NCBI RefSeq assembly: GCF_019925205.1
Contig: NC_083565.1
Coordinates: 36,670,241-36,734,240, forward strand
Origin: Metopolophium dirhodum
Taxonomy: Eukaryota; Arthropoda; Insecta; Hemiptera; Aphididae
Direction: 5' to 3'
DNA: 64,000 nucleotides
Positions within the stretch are counted from its first letter, which is position 1. Each line of letters opens with the position of its first letter. Of the stretch, positions 52,905-64,000 are shown piece by piece. A program made the translations under genes and the position numbers. The notes beneath the pieces were generated by a model. The model was not told where the DNA came from. It saw only the letters and a list, made by a program, of their open reading frames with translations, and did no database searches.

Positions 52905-54007
52905 CAGGGCTTGCAAACGTTATAATAACGTTATATTTGACAAAAAATATTGAAATTTGTAAACTAAGTTATAACGGAATGCCATAAACAAAAATATTTT
53001 AATACTGCAAAACAAACCACAACGATTAAATCTAATATATAAAATTATCGTGTCACAGTTTTCGTTGCCATACTCCTCCGAAATAAAGCTCCCTAACCTA
53101 ACCTAAAATAATTGTTTATAAATGGTTGCTAAGGTATTGGTTATATATAAAAAAAAAAATAATAATAGATACAACATACAAAAATACATACAATCCTCAA
53201 TTTTCACCTTTCTACGATCAACCCATTTGAGAACACCATGTTTTTCACACGGACAATTATACGTGGCATGCTCTCTAGTGAGTAAACCATCCAGTTTGTT
53301 TGTGTTAGCTAATGATGGACTAACAAAAAATATTGTTCACGCTATAGCATTAAGAGATTGATATTGTTTAATAGTGTTACTGTCGTAATTGTTTAATTAA
53401 TGATATATAATTTTACGGAATAAATTATAATAACTTAAAAATAATGTTTGCCTTTTGTTATTTTTATATTCCCTCATCGTTCACAGCGCTCCATGCTTAT
53501 TTCACGCATATACCACATTCTTACATACATACAATATACACATTCCAACATAGATACATACTTCCAATAAGTAAGCTATTTTTAGTCTACACTAGAAATT
53601 ACTAGGAAATTATTTATATGGCAAAACAACGTTTGCCGGGTCAGCTAGTATATTATATATTGTATATCATTAAACAAAGCATAATGCAAAACGTAATTTA
53701 TAGAATATCATTAACCAAAAAATAACGCAAAACGAAATATTAAAAAAAATTAATTGGTTTTGTAGAAACATTTATTGCATACAAACAATCTAAGAATAAT
53801 TGATTATATTATATTCCGTATCTGAACCATTACCTACCCGCATTAGTTATTATTTTTAAATTGAATAGGTATTAACACTATTTTAAATAACGATAAACGC
53901 AAGACTTGTATAACGTTTTATTTCTAAATAACAATAAACACAAAATGGTGTAACATTTAAATTATAAATAATTTAAAACGGATTTTTTTTTTCAAATGCA
54001 AGCTCTG
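52905..54007. mobile_element. hAT-like MITE, copy 1, containing a Helitron remnant
   Basis: Starts CAGGGCTTGCAAACG and ends CAAATGCAAGCTCTG, terminal inverted repeats of about 11 bp. Flanks ACTTATTG (52897-52904) and ACCTCTTG (54008-54015) agree at 6 of 8 bases. The homologous empty site near 59835-59865 lacks it. The right half is the reverse complement of the MITE at 61711-62449. A Helitron piece lies at 53031-53648. Confidence 0.72.
53031..53648 (+). mobile_element. Helitron, internally deleted, with helicase C-terminal remnant
   Basis: The 5' end TCTAATATATAAAATTATCG follows an A. The 3' end has the hairpin GGCAAAACAACGTTTGCC, then GGGTCAGCTAG, followed by T: the TC...CTAG ends, 3' hairpin and A/T insertion site of Helitrons. 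From about 53230 a reading gives CFSHGQLYVACSLVSKPSSL, the last motif of the Pif1-type helicase of Rep/Hel proteins, where the usual Arg after the Ser position is Leu. The Rep domain is deleted. Confidence 0.82.
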
Positions 54008-54479
54008 ACCTCTTGTGTATTTTTGTACTATAGTATTATTTAAATAGGTAGTTTATGTGATACATTTTTCATAGTAAACCTATATAAAGTATATCAATTA
54101 ATGATATTTTCAGCATTTCACCGATGTCATCCAAATTCTATAAATATTTTCTATAGTAATTTATTCTTATTATGTTTTTTTTTTATCAAGGTTATCTTGG
54201 TGCGTACATTTTCATTTTGTTATTATATTATTAAAATGTAATGGGTATTTTATTCGGTGTGAGATTTAAAGATTGTTCTATAGTATTAAATATTAATTCT
54301 TTCGTCCATTAGTTATGTCCTTTAATAATCAAATAGATATTTTAATCAAAGATCAGAAACATTGGAGAACATTTCGTTTGTTAAGTCTTTCTTTAAGTAT
54401 GAGAATTTCTTTTCCAAAATTGTAAAGTTCAAATATCTTAATTTCACGATAATATGATTTATTTCTTCTCCCTCTTCTG

Positions 54480-55810
54480 TAATTGATCATTGAGATCATG
54501 CAGTCAAACACATGCTACTCTACCCCATCGCTCTAATATGGAAATCAGCATGTTTGGTCTATTGAAGTATCCGTTTTTTGTTTCCCTTATTATATCAGGC
54601 ACTTGGAACAAATGTTTAAGTTTTCTGTTTTTTATAATCCATTCCCTGTGGTTTCGTCTATACACTGTCCAAATAGTTATAAAGCATCACTTTGTCTCAA
54701 ACCAGTCGTAAGCACTTGTAACTGCTACCCCTTGTGATACAATATTGCCAACTTTTGATTTCCATGTGAAAGATGTTTGCTTCTATCAAGCGAAATAATT
54801 TATGGTGTAGTATTAACTGTCTTAGTATAATATTCAGTTGAGAATGTCTGTGTATCCAATCTTACGCCTTCTTGAAATCGATAAATATGTGTATTTCTTT
54901 ATCAAACTCTTGTATTTCCGGAAAATGTATTTCAAAATAAATATCTGGTCAGTAGACCGGTTTACTCTAAATCCTGCTTGATAATCACCCAAAATATATT
55001 CTGCCCATGGCTTGATTCTGTTGAGTATGCAATCGGATATTATACTGGATAAGTATTTTATAAGTAACATTTAATGAAGTGATTCCTCTGTAATTATAAC
55101 ATCTACTTATGCCCTTCTTGGGTATAGGATATATCACCACTGTTTCCCTCTACTCTGGGATTACTCATGTTTCCCAAATGTTTTTTTATTTATCTATCTA
55201 CATAGTAAATAGCTAACTGGTTCCCATACTTTTAAATAACTATACAAAAATATCGTCTTCTCCAGGTGTCTTATGGTTCTTTAGAGTTTTTGTTTGACCC
55301 TGAATTTCCTCTTTACTCGTTGCCAGGCAGATTTTATTATTAGTTTCCATATTTTCAAATGGGAATAAACTATCTACAGTTGAATAACTAATTCAAGTAT
55401 TTCGGCCGTTTATTTGCTATTAACTCTTTAGATGTGATAGCATTCCATCATCATTTTTCAGAGGTTTTTCAGAGCTATATTCCTTTTTTAAGAAGCTAAC
55501 GTTTGTATATAGATCTTTATTATTATAACTAGCATTTTTATAATGCCTAATTAAGTATGTTATGTAAATATTTTCTTTTTTCACTTCTTAGTATGTTACT
55601 TGATTCCCCAATTGGCCTATTGCGGTTTCTCAAACAATGTTTTTTTTGTCTTAATCCGCATCAGTTCCACTTCTTTGCCTGACCAACTTGTTTGCACCAC
55701 TCTTAAATTTTCCTCTATACCTCTTTGAATATGATCAACTAAATTTGGATTTTTAAGGCTCGTGAGTATACGGAAAAAAGAACCAAGGAAACAAATCAAA
55801 ATGATAATAT
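54480..55810 (-). pseudogene. Non-LTR reverse transcriptase, heavily decayed (RTE/Proto2-like pattern)
   Basis: The minus-strand translation shows LKNPNLVDHIQRGIEENLRV (55680-55750), EEIQGQTKTLKNHKTPGEDDI (about 55240-55305), VVIYPIPKKGISRCYNYRGITSLN (about 55080-55145), WAEYILGDYQAGFRVNRSTDQIF (about 54945-55010), TGLRQSDAL (about 54685) and a C-terminal LKHLFQVPDIIRETKN (about 54585-54635). The order is right for an AP-endonuclease-type element. Frameshifts and stops are everywhere, and the catalytic YADD was not seen. The clade is uncertain. Confidence 0.78.
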
Positions 55811-55899
55811 ACCTAGTTAATATAATAGATTTATAACTTATATAATATAAATAATATTTAATATAATTAATGGTATTATTACAGAATATAATAAACAAT

Positions 55900-56490
55900 C
55901 TATTTATATCTATTAATACACGGAGCTTCTGAAACTAAAACTCATGTAATAGAAAATTAAACCAATTTTTATATTTGGACTGATCATAACTTAGATGTTC
56001 TACTGATAATATACCATAATAGGATATAACTTATACTGAGTTATATCTTGTCATATAATATAGTTATTATTATATTTTTTTCTGAAACATGCTTAATATA
56101 TTATTATAATATATTACAATTATTACCATCTTATTATAAAACCTATAGTACCTATGTAAATCGGTAAAAATAAATAAATGTCTATGTAATAAATTGGTCA
56201 AAATAAATATGTAAATAACTAAATAACTGTATAATTAATTTATAAATAATTTTATAATATTTATAGCACAGAAAATATATTGTTTATTATATTCTGTGGT
56301 TGTAACGAAATCAACTCTTTGGGTATTATTGTTTATGGATGTTATCTTTATTAGTTAATTTATTCTTTTAACAATATTTGTTTAATAAATATAGAATATT
56401 TTCTTTTTATACTCGATTTGTTTGTTCTTAATGAGTGTCCATCGAAAATAAGTGAGTTGGGGTACCGTATAAGGTGGTCGAAAGTACAGC
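55900..56490. other. AT-rich DNA
   Basis: No gene or element recognised. Confidence 0.4.
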
Positions 56491-56491
56491 A

Positions 56492-56708
56492 GTACCATGA
56501 CAAATTAAATAGGTATGTCAGCAACTCGTGATACGTATGTTTGTGACGTAAGCATTTCTCTAACAGGTTGAGCGGTGTAGTGATGGTGCCGCGGCCGTGA
56601 TGGAGTTTTCGGTGATGGACCAATGAGAAATGCTTACGTCACAATACACGACGGATTTGTTTTAAAACCAGTATATTGCTGACATACCTATTTAATTTGT
56701 CAAGGTAC
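56492..56708. repeat. Long snap-back inverted repeat
   Basis: 56492-56560 (GTACCATGACAAATTAAATA ... GTGACGTAAGCATTTCTC) is mirrored by 56625-56708. Outer and inner blocks pair almost perfectly around a short non-matching middle, and the loop of 64 bp is GC-rich (GGTGCCGCGGCCGTG). Possibly a small MITE or a hairpin-RNA source. Confidence 0.85.
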
Positions 56709-56709
56709 A

Positions 56710-57940
56710 GACGTTTTTTTACCCGTGGAAAGAACTGCTGTATTCCCGAAGATTGTAAATCTAAATACGTATCCCACACTGTTGGATCTGCTCGTTCTCG
56801 ACTTCTTCGGCTCAGAGGCTAGAATTGTTTGTACACATTAATCGACTGGTTATGCTATTCGAGGCCTTGCTCATAAACATAGTAATGCTAAATGACTTTA
56901 CGGGGTTGTACCTAATTTAATATTGTGGATTACACCATTGACACATTCGATTGACACATGTTGATGAGTTTTTGTGTATCGAGATGATTAAAAATATTAA
57001 TTATACTGATTTGGTTTAAGATTTGTGAAAAGAAGCTGCGCGTGGTCGTGGTCTTGAACGCTCTTACGGACCTATGTTTTAGTATAGTACTTACTCGCAT
57101 GAATTCCGAAACGACGCGCATTTTTAATGAGGAATGATAATGTTTGGTTGATCACCAGGTGGCGCGTGCAGTATGAATTCTATATTATATAATGAAATAA
57201 ATGTTGTTTCTTCACATGGTTAATGATTATACTAATTCCCGGATTATATTATCATTTTCGTTTTTTTTTAACGGGATTCGCTTGTAAACTTCAAGAGCTA
57301 TAATATTGTAGATGCAAGAACCGTTCATTGATCAGACAGAGATTCAGATAATTTTTTTGTCGAAGGAAGATTACGAGTGAAGTTTAAAGAGTAACAAAGA
57401 TCAAATATGGGAATAGTTACGAGACTTAATCTTACATTGTGGTTTTAACATCTAAAATGTTAATATTATACGCGTTATTAATTTGGTGATCTCTAGGTAA
57501 TGGAATATATTATGTATAAATAGGTAGTTATAAATTGATAAAACATTATTGTTTACAGAACAAAATCGTAGGTATTATTTATTTACATTTTATATAAACA
57601 AGTACCTACCTATATTATAATGTTATTTTGTGTGGAATGTATCTTTTAAAAGTTTTAGATTCTGATAGGAGTGAGGAAATATCAATAACAATAATGTGTT
57701 TTTTAATTTCGTTCTGTGGGTAATTCAAACTTAAGTATATTATTTTATTGGCTATACACAATTAAATTTTAAAATTCAATATAATCTCTAGACTCCAATA
57801 GTAAAATAAATTACTTTAGTAATAGTTCTGTCATAAAATATACTTAGTTATATTAATTATTATAGTATGACAACCCGTCTTCGCTCAGAATGGTTTCATA
57901 TCATTGAATCGAACATATATATCAAATTTAACACATTATT
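56710..57940. other. AT-rich DNA without recognised genes
   Basis: No domain-bearing ORF was seen. A 63-codon minus-strand stretch (56930-57121) is probably chance. Confidence 0.4.
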
Positions 57941-58180
57941 TACTGCGACCCCTATAGACACCACTTGTCGTACTGTACAGGAGAGTGGTGTCAATCGGCC
58001 CACTTTTTTAATAATTCGTTTAATAAGTAATAGATTCAACCAAATAGGTCTTATTAAAATAAAAAAATAACCATATATTTTTTTTTATCTAGAGGAAAAC
58101 CAAAGTTCGTACTTTTTGTTTTTTAATTGTACCTATTGCATATTTATGTATAGTTAAAATTAACTATTTTACTATAATTA
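57940..58180 (+). repeat. Dispersed repeat family D, partial copy
   Basis: ACTGTACAGGAGAGTGGTGT followed by ATCTAGAGGAAAACC and ATTGTACCTATTGCATATTT aligns with 52745-52900 and 59035-59850. A 67-codon ORF over it (57867-58070) is not considered a gene. Confidence 0.55.
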
Positions 58181-58719
58181 ATGACAGTAAAATGTTTTTT
58201 TCTGTATCCTAATTGCACGGCAAAAAAGAAGTCAGATTTGCAATGGCACCTATTATATAGGCCGTCCAAACTTTAGGCCAAGCACTCACAAGTGTATTTA
58301 TCGTGCATTTATATGCACATTTTAAGCATGTAATTTGGATGCACCGATATTTTCATTGATTAAAAATGCTTGAAATTTCAATAAAAGATTTCTTATACGA
58401 TTATAGTATAAGTTCAAATGTTGACAAACAAAATTACATATTTAAGCAAAGAATAACGTTTTTAGATATTTTGTTGAAGTTCAAAAATATTAATCGTGGC
58501 ACGTGGGTAATTGAAACTTAAAGTGTAATCTTATATTGTATAGGTGCACGATGATATTTTCAAATGCAATTGAAAATTTTATAAATAAATTACTTTAATG
58601 ACATTTTTTGACCAGTGGTAACCTAAGAAAACATGTCTCTTCTCAGAAATATTTTTCGTATGCAATGATTTATCATTGAACTCAAATGTAACTCATCGAT
58701 TTCAATGACATACTTGACG

Positions 58720-58765
58720 ACTACTATACAGCAGAGTGGTACCAACTTGTCCAGCTTTTATTATA
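58720..58765 (+). repeat. Dispersed repeat family D, short copy
   Basis: ACTACTATACAGCAGAGTGG, then TACCAACTTGTCC; same motif as near 57972 and 59031. Confidence 0.5.
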
Positions 58766-59024
58766 TTTAATATCTTTAAAATACTGATTATAATCAATAT
58801 AATAAAGATTTTAGGCTACTTCTTTATGTACCTTTTGCTAATATTATAAAATGATAACGTATTTTTGGTGCCGTTGAGACTATAAGAATAAATATTTTAT
58901 TAAGAAAATATTGGTGGGGGCAAGGAGTTATTCACAGTGAATAACTAATTAGTAGTGTATAAATTTGATGTTTCCTATACTATAATTGAGTCCTAGAATG
59001 AATCCGGTTAATCCCTCTAGATAC

Positions 59025-60245
59025 CAGGTTCTACTATACTGCAGAGTGGTGTCTACTTGACAATCTTTTCATATAATGTTTCATAAGTATCACCTCCGGT
59101 GACTGTCCTCACATAAAATTTGTGAATGCAACCATTCCTTACTCAAATGAAGTCAAATATCTCAGTTTACTCGACGGAAGGCTCACCTGGGGCCCCCATC
59201 CCAAAACCAAACGTAAGCAACTAAATAGCTGCCTCCACATCATTAGGCCTCTCCTGAAATCTGAAATGTATATATTCTCTAACTGACTACTACTCTACAA
59301 ATCCCTACTGCAACCTATCTGGTCATACGGAATCACTCTATTGGGTACCGCTAAATTATCGTGTACAAAAATCATACAACCATTCCAAGCCATCTTCCTC
59401 CGCATGATTGCTAAAGCCTATTGTTACATCACAAATGTTTCTCTTTATAATGACCTTCAAATCTCCCCCCCCCCCATAAAACAAACAGCTATCACATATT
59501 ACCTCCGCCTACACTCCAATACGGACCACCATTCAAACACCCTCATCGCTCAAATTCATACCGATGCTCTTCCAGACAACCCAGCAAGACTTCTGAAACA
59601 TGAATGGCCAAGAGATCTCCTCAACGTACATCACACTTAACGTGTTTATTATTCTTTCTCTCTAAAATTACCATCCATGTCCAGGAATTTCTAATGTAAA
59701 ACTACTAAATTTTCACAAAATAAACGACATTTAAAAAAAAAGTTCTATTCCAAATAATATAGAATAAAAACTTAACCACACCTTTTTGGTTTTTTTATCT
59801 AGGGGATATAAATCGTAAGAAATTTTTGTGGTTTTATTGTTCCTATTACTTATTTATGTGCTATAGTAATAATTTATCTGATATATTTTTCTTAGTGTAT
59901 TATACTAATTATAATAGTATTTTCATCAATGTAATCCAAATTTTAAAACTTTTTTCTATTGTAATTGATTATTATTATATTTTTTTCAAGAATGGATTGG
60001 TACGTACATTTTTGTTTTTTTTTTTATATAACTAAAATGTAATAGGTATTTTACTCTGTAATTAATGTGACATTTTAGACTGTATTATATCAGGATATTA
60101 AAAATGATTCCATTAGTCTGTTAACTTTAATGTCCGTTCATAGATAAATAGACATCGAAGATCAAAAATGAGAAACATTAGAGTAGTTACATTTTGTTCG
60201 TAAAGTCTTTCTTTAAGTAAGCATGAGAAGTTATGTTTATAAAAA
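59025..60245 (+). repeat. Dispersed repeat family D, copy 2 (interrupted by a jockey fragment)
   Basis: 59025-59075 and 59745-60245 match 52738-52904 and 54008-54425. The interruption from 59076 to 59745 is a jockey-like non-LTR fragment. It contains the empty site for the MITE of copy 1 near 59835-59865. Confidence 0.68.
59131..59640 (+). pseudogene. Jockey-like non-LTR reverse transcriptase, C-terminal fragment
   Basis: Reading from about 59131: IPYSNEVKYLSLLDGRLTWG, LLLYKSLLQPIWSYGITLLGTA (about 59290-59350), QPFQAIFLRMIAKAYCYITN and SLYNDLQI, closing with LLKHEWPRDLL and a TAA at 59638. These are the hallmarks of the jockey/CR1-side C-terminus (VKYLG, PIWTYG, QSKILR, W-VTN, DL). One stop lies near 59284. 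The 5' part is absent. Confidence 0.82.
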
Positions 60246-61700
60246 ATAAAAAAAAAATTGATAAATAAATTGCTGTTATTTTTAATGTTTTTATATTTGA
60301 ATAGAAAATGACGTAAACAGTTTCTTATATGAGTTGTTATTATAATGCATAGTAAAATACCGATATTGTACATATTTCGTACAATTTAGACACATTAGGA
60401 GGACGCTACACGGCCATTTGATGACTTCGTCTTACAAGTGCGTAGCATAGCAAATTTACGCTCAGGAGAACACGTTTACCTCAGTTGGTTTAGAAATTAG
60501 AGTGAATCGACCCATTATGAAACTTGATGGTAAGAACATTATCTGTGTTGTATGAGGGTTTTATACGATACTTCAATGTTTTGTAAGTTATGCGTATATA
60601 GTATATTATACACTTATAAGGCGGAGACAACAAATATCTGTTTAGCATCCTCTAAACGAAGTTAGGCATGTATCTACTATCTACTTTTAAAATAACCACT
60701 TAAAATATTATACACTATAATATACATCCATTACCTACACGTTACAGTTATTTCATAATCTAAGTGATTTAACATTTTAACTGCAACATAATAATATTAT
60801 ATAAAATAAATATATTAATTACAATTGTAAATTATATATTACTTTTTTGCAGTCGAAATGGGCAAGTATATTTTATGTTTATTGTTATATTTTTAATTCT
60901 TCTCTACTAAAATGACCAGATGGAAAATCTAAAAATAGTTAGAACACACAGTGTACGTAATTGGTCCCGATTCTTATTAATTTTAAACACAGTTTAAATG
61001 ATTAAAACGTCAAATCTATGTTATAACATTTCATGTGATTCAACTTTAGGAGTTTTTACTTTTTAAACTCTATTATTAATTTCAAATATTTGATTTGTTA
61101 TTTTTGACTACCTAGTTAACATTGCATATTAATTTGTATCTCTCATAGATATATAAAACAACTAGATAGCCGACTCGATGAGTATATTTAAGCCATCTGT
61201 TTACAGACAAAAAAAACACGATTGATTAATCCATGACCTTTATAACCATGTCATGGCATATAATATTGTTTTATTGTTACAGTTATTAACCTATTATGTT
61301 AGGTCAATGATTATAAGATTATTCTGTGATTTTTAATTATCATTAGTCATTATTTGGGTGTTATCATATAATTCATGTCATAGACTAAAATAATATACAT
61401 GGGTTAATCAATTTAATAATTTTTCCCTCTTGACATGATATGGCTGCCTGACTTTATAGGTCTTATGAAGCTGTATTACAAGTCAATTATCTAATTTTTT
61501 TTTATATATCTATGATATTTCTAAATAAAGTTTGTGTTCGCAATGAATCGTTTATCTTCGAATATTTTTGCAGTTATAAATACAGTATTATAATCTATTA
61601 AAGTATTAAGTTATTAACTTTTAAATTACCTCAACTGATACTTCAATACTTTTGTGTAGATAATCATAATAATATATAACTTGAAATAATTATCTTCAGA
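60246..61700. other. AT-rich DNA
   Basis: AAGGCGGAGACAACAAA near 60617 recurs at 21335. No gene was recognised. Confidence 0.4.
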
Positions 61701-61710
61701 TGCGTTACAG

Positions 61711-62449
61711 CAGGGTTTGCATTTGAAAAAAATAATCCGTTTTATGTTATTTACAATTAAAAAGTTACACAATTGTTACGTTTATTATTATTTAGACTTA
61801 AAATGTTATTCTACTTTTGCGTTTATCGTTATTCAGAATTAAAACGTCATCTAAGTTTTGCGTTTATTGTTAAACAGAATTAAAACGTTATCCAAGTTTT
61901 GCGTTTATCGTTATTTAGACTTGAAATGTTATTCAACTTTTACGTTTATCGTTATTCAAAATTTAAACGTTATCCAAGTTTTGCGTCTATTGTTATTTAG
62001 AACTATCACGTTACACAAGTTTTACGTTTATCGTTATTTAAAATAGTTTTAATACCTATTGAATTTAAAAATAATACTTAACAATTAATGCAGGTAGGTA
62101 ATGGCCCAGATACGGAATATAATATAATCAATTCTTAGATTGTTTGCACGAAACAAATTTTTTTATGAAACCAATAGACCTTTTAAATAAATAGATTTTA
62201 AAATATTTAATTTTTTATTATTTTTTGTTTAATGATAATTTATAAATTAAGTTTTGCATTATTTTTCGTTTAATGATATTCTATAAATTACGTTTTGGGT
62301 TATGTTTTGTTTAATGATATATAATATATTTTATTAATCGCTATGTTTTGTTTTGTGGTATTTAATTTATTTTGATTATCGCTTTCCTTTTTAATAACGT
62401 TTACAAATTGCAAACGTTATATTAATGTTAATATAACGTTTGCGAGCCA
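61711..62449. mobile_element. hAT-like MITE, copy 2, with a 41-bp minisatellite
   Basis: 739 bp flanked by an exact 8-bp duplication, CGTTACAG (61703-61710 and 62450-62457). Starts CAGGGTTTGCATTTGAAAAA, the reverse complement of the right end of the MITE at 52905-54007, and ends CGTTTGCGAGCC. About 61813-62040 is a tandem array. Confidence 0.85.
61813..62045. repeat. 41-bp minisatellite inside the MITE
   Basis: Six units; TTTTGCG or TTTTACG recurs at 61815, 61856, 61897, 61938, 61979 and 62020, exactly 41 bp apart. Unit consensus is close to TTTTGCGTTTATCGTTATTT followed by AGAATTAAAACGTTATCCAAG. MITE copy 1 carries related but fewer units near 53880-53970. Confidence 0.92.
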
Positions 62450-62457
62450 CGTTACAG

Positions 62458-64000
62458 AATAATGACTTTCTTTGTTGACTCTGTGTCAGTCCTTATATTG
62501 TATTGTATTTTACTTTCTGCCATACATTGTGAACTTAAAACAACAAAATCCAGTATATGGAAAAATCAAATGGTTATTAATTTAGGAAGTATGATCTTTT
62601 TTATTTGTAAGTTGTACCAGTTGTGTCTAACATAGTATGATTTCGAGTATTTGAACACTCTACATTGGTTTAGGAACCTACAACTCTTGGAATCTGATAG
62701 GATTGTTAATGGCTATCTCAGATAATATGAATACATTTAAAGTTTAAAGTTTATGAAATAAATATTACTAAATGTTATCACTACCTTGACATGTAAGGAA
62801 AATAATGGCATGCACAGACACTTGCAGATTCACATTTTATGATATTTTAAAAATGTATAACTTAGGTACCTATGTAGATAAATGTTTTTCATAAGAAAAA
62901 AAATATTTATTATTTTGCGGTTTGACTAGTTAGAATTACTTCAGAACAATATAAGCGTTTTATTTTATCTTAATAAAAGTGGCTATATACTATTATATAT
63001 TCTCCACCATTACTGTTGTACGTGTTCAGATATCGTTGTAACTTTTTCAGACGGATAGACGATAGTTTTTATTTATTTATTTGATTTAACTGAGCCATAT
63101 GTCCATATTTAATATGACAATATATTAATTATTAAAGTTAATAATATAATTTTTCATAACAATATTCTGAAAGAAATTTATACTGAAAATCTAGAATCCT
63201 TCCTTTAATCATAATATAAATATCGACGATTCCAAGCCAAAACAGCGTAAATTACAATATTGTAAAAATGTTAAGGAGTAAGAACAAAATTCGTAAGAAA
63301 AAAAAAATTATTTACCAATTTAAACTATCAAATTTACGTTATACAAATTCATGTTCGTTAAATAAAATATTGAATATGGTATTGTTGTTAATATTTAATA
63401 ACCCAAATACATAAATGTAAAAGATTAAATGAGTACCAAGCAACCAAAAAATGATTGCTCACTTACTCCACAAAACATAACTTACCTGTGTTTTTTTTTT
63501 TAATATCATTAAAATTATATGATGAAAGTGCCATAAAATTACGAAATAATTTTTTTTACTCAATATTTCAGTTTGTTATATATATATATAATAGTAATAG
63601 TAGTAATAATAGTAATAATAGTAAAAGCAATAGAAAAGTATTTAACAGTATTCTTCCAACGCAGCCTTGGGTATTTTTTTAGATCTAGTCGTCATTATTA
63701 AGCCTACAATAAAATAAAAGTGAATAAAGTTAATTAATTAGTATATCAAGCATCAATAATGACTAGAATTCAACAGTTGAAGGAAAAACTAATAAATTAT
63801 ATAAAATAAATGTATGCTGTAAACAACATTATTAAGCTAGCAGTTTTTTTATGTAATCTAAGCTTAAACGACATAATATACATACTGATGTGATGTAAGC
63901 GACCAATAATTGGTTTAATAATATAAATAATATCGTGATACCGCTATCTTTAATAGCTGGTGTAAAGGAATAGCTTTGCGTACTAATATATAATATAATA
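62458..64000. other. AT-rich DNA to the end of the window
   Basis: No gene was recognised. A TA/AGTAAT trinucleotide microsatellite lies at 63575-63630 and explains the Asn/Ser-rich open stretch there. Confidence 0.45.

Larger units (their letters stand above)
52730..54425 (+). repeat. Dispersed repeat family D, copy 1 (interrupted by a hAT-like MITE)
   Basis: 52730-52904 plus 54008-54425 align with 59025-59075 plus 59745-60245: shared TCAGTGTCTACTT, AAAAACTTAACCACACC, TTGTGTTTTTTACTGTAC-like, TAAAATGTAATGGGTATTTT and AAGTCTTTCTTTAAGTA phrases. The second copy shows the empty site of the MITE insertion. Confidence 0.7.

Noticed and set aside
61858..62046. 62-codon ORF with repeated VYRYL-like phrases
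   Set aside because: Translation of the 41-bp minisatellite in the MITE.
63455..63682. 75-codon ORF with Asn/Ser repeats near the right end
   Set aside because: Translated trinucleotide microsatellite.

Overview
The window looks like AT-rich nuclear DNA of an insect, most probably an aphid or a close hemipteran. This is inferred from the strong AT bias of the unique-looking DNA, the mix of transposon families (R1-clade non-LTR, Ty3/gypsy, BEL/Pao, Phantom-type MULE with FLYWCH, hAT, Helitron, piggyBac-like) and short TTAGG-type tracts. There is no sign of a bacterial or viral genome. No conserved single-copy host gene was recognised. Almost every recognisable coding stretch belongs to, or rides inside, a mobile element, and most are broken.

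Layout. 1-9.6 kb is a three-deep nest: an R1-clade non-LTR fragment (minus strand, running off the left edge) is split by a hAT-type element (789-9399, 8-bp TSD CTTATAAC), which is split by a nearly complete Ty3/gypsy element (1210-8728, near-identical 408/409-bp LTRs, 4-bp TSD AGTC). 11-14.2 kb is a decayed FLYWCH/MULE transposon broken by a 513-bp solo LTR. 14.6-18.6 kb is mostly AT-rich, with an RTE-like tail, a 10-bp minisatellite and an unexplained GC-rich island. 18.6-25.1 kb holds a mag-like gypsy gag-protease stump, a pogo-like N-terminal fragment, a candidate BEL-type LTR, a tRNA-derived SINE and a truncated gypsy gag-pol on the minus strand.

25.3-37.6 kb is the most structured part. 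A satellite-like repeat rich in small ATCC...GGAT hairpins carries a head-to-tail pair of GC-rich R1-type elements. Each begins with the same roughly 20-bp piece of 28S rRNA sequence found just downstream of the classical R1 target, and CTTAAC occurs at all three junctions. The first copy lacks its ORFs and is interrupted by a foldback/MULE-like element (27912-30944, 9-bp TSD). That element's inverted arms are arrays of a 163-bp monomer, and its interior holds a spliced gene fragment resembling the C-terminal half of a ubiquitin-specific protease. A BEL/Pao fragment sits between satellite copies.

37.9-42.2 kb is a second, decayed gypsy related to the first. The two share a protease DSQ motif, a G-rich polypurine tract, an LTR-start hairpin and a third ORF after integrase preceded by TTTCAG.

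42.2-64 kb is AT-rich and gene-poor, with a hAT remnant, a piggyBac-like MITE, a pair of inverted hAT-like MITEs (one containing a Helitron remnant), RTE-like and jockey-like reverse transcriptase remnants, a snap-back inverted repeat and several dispersed repeats. Two weak hints of host exons (a signal-peptide-like ORF at 47174 and a possible 19-nt microexon at 51820) are noted with low confidence.
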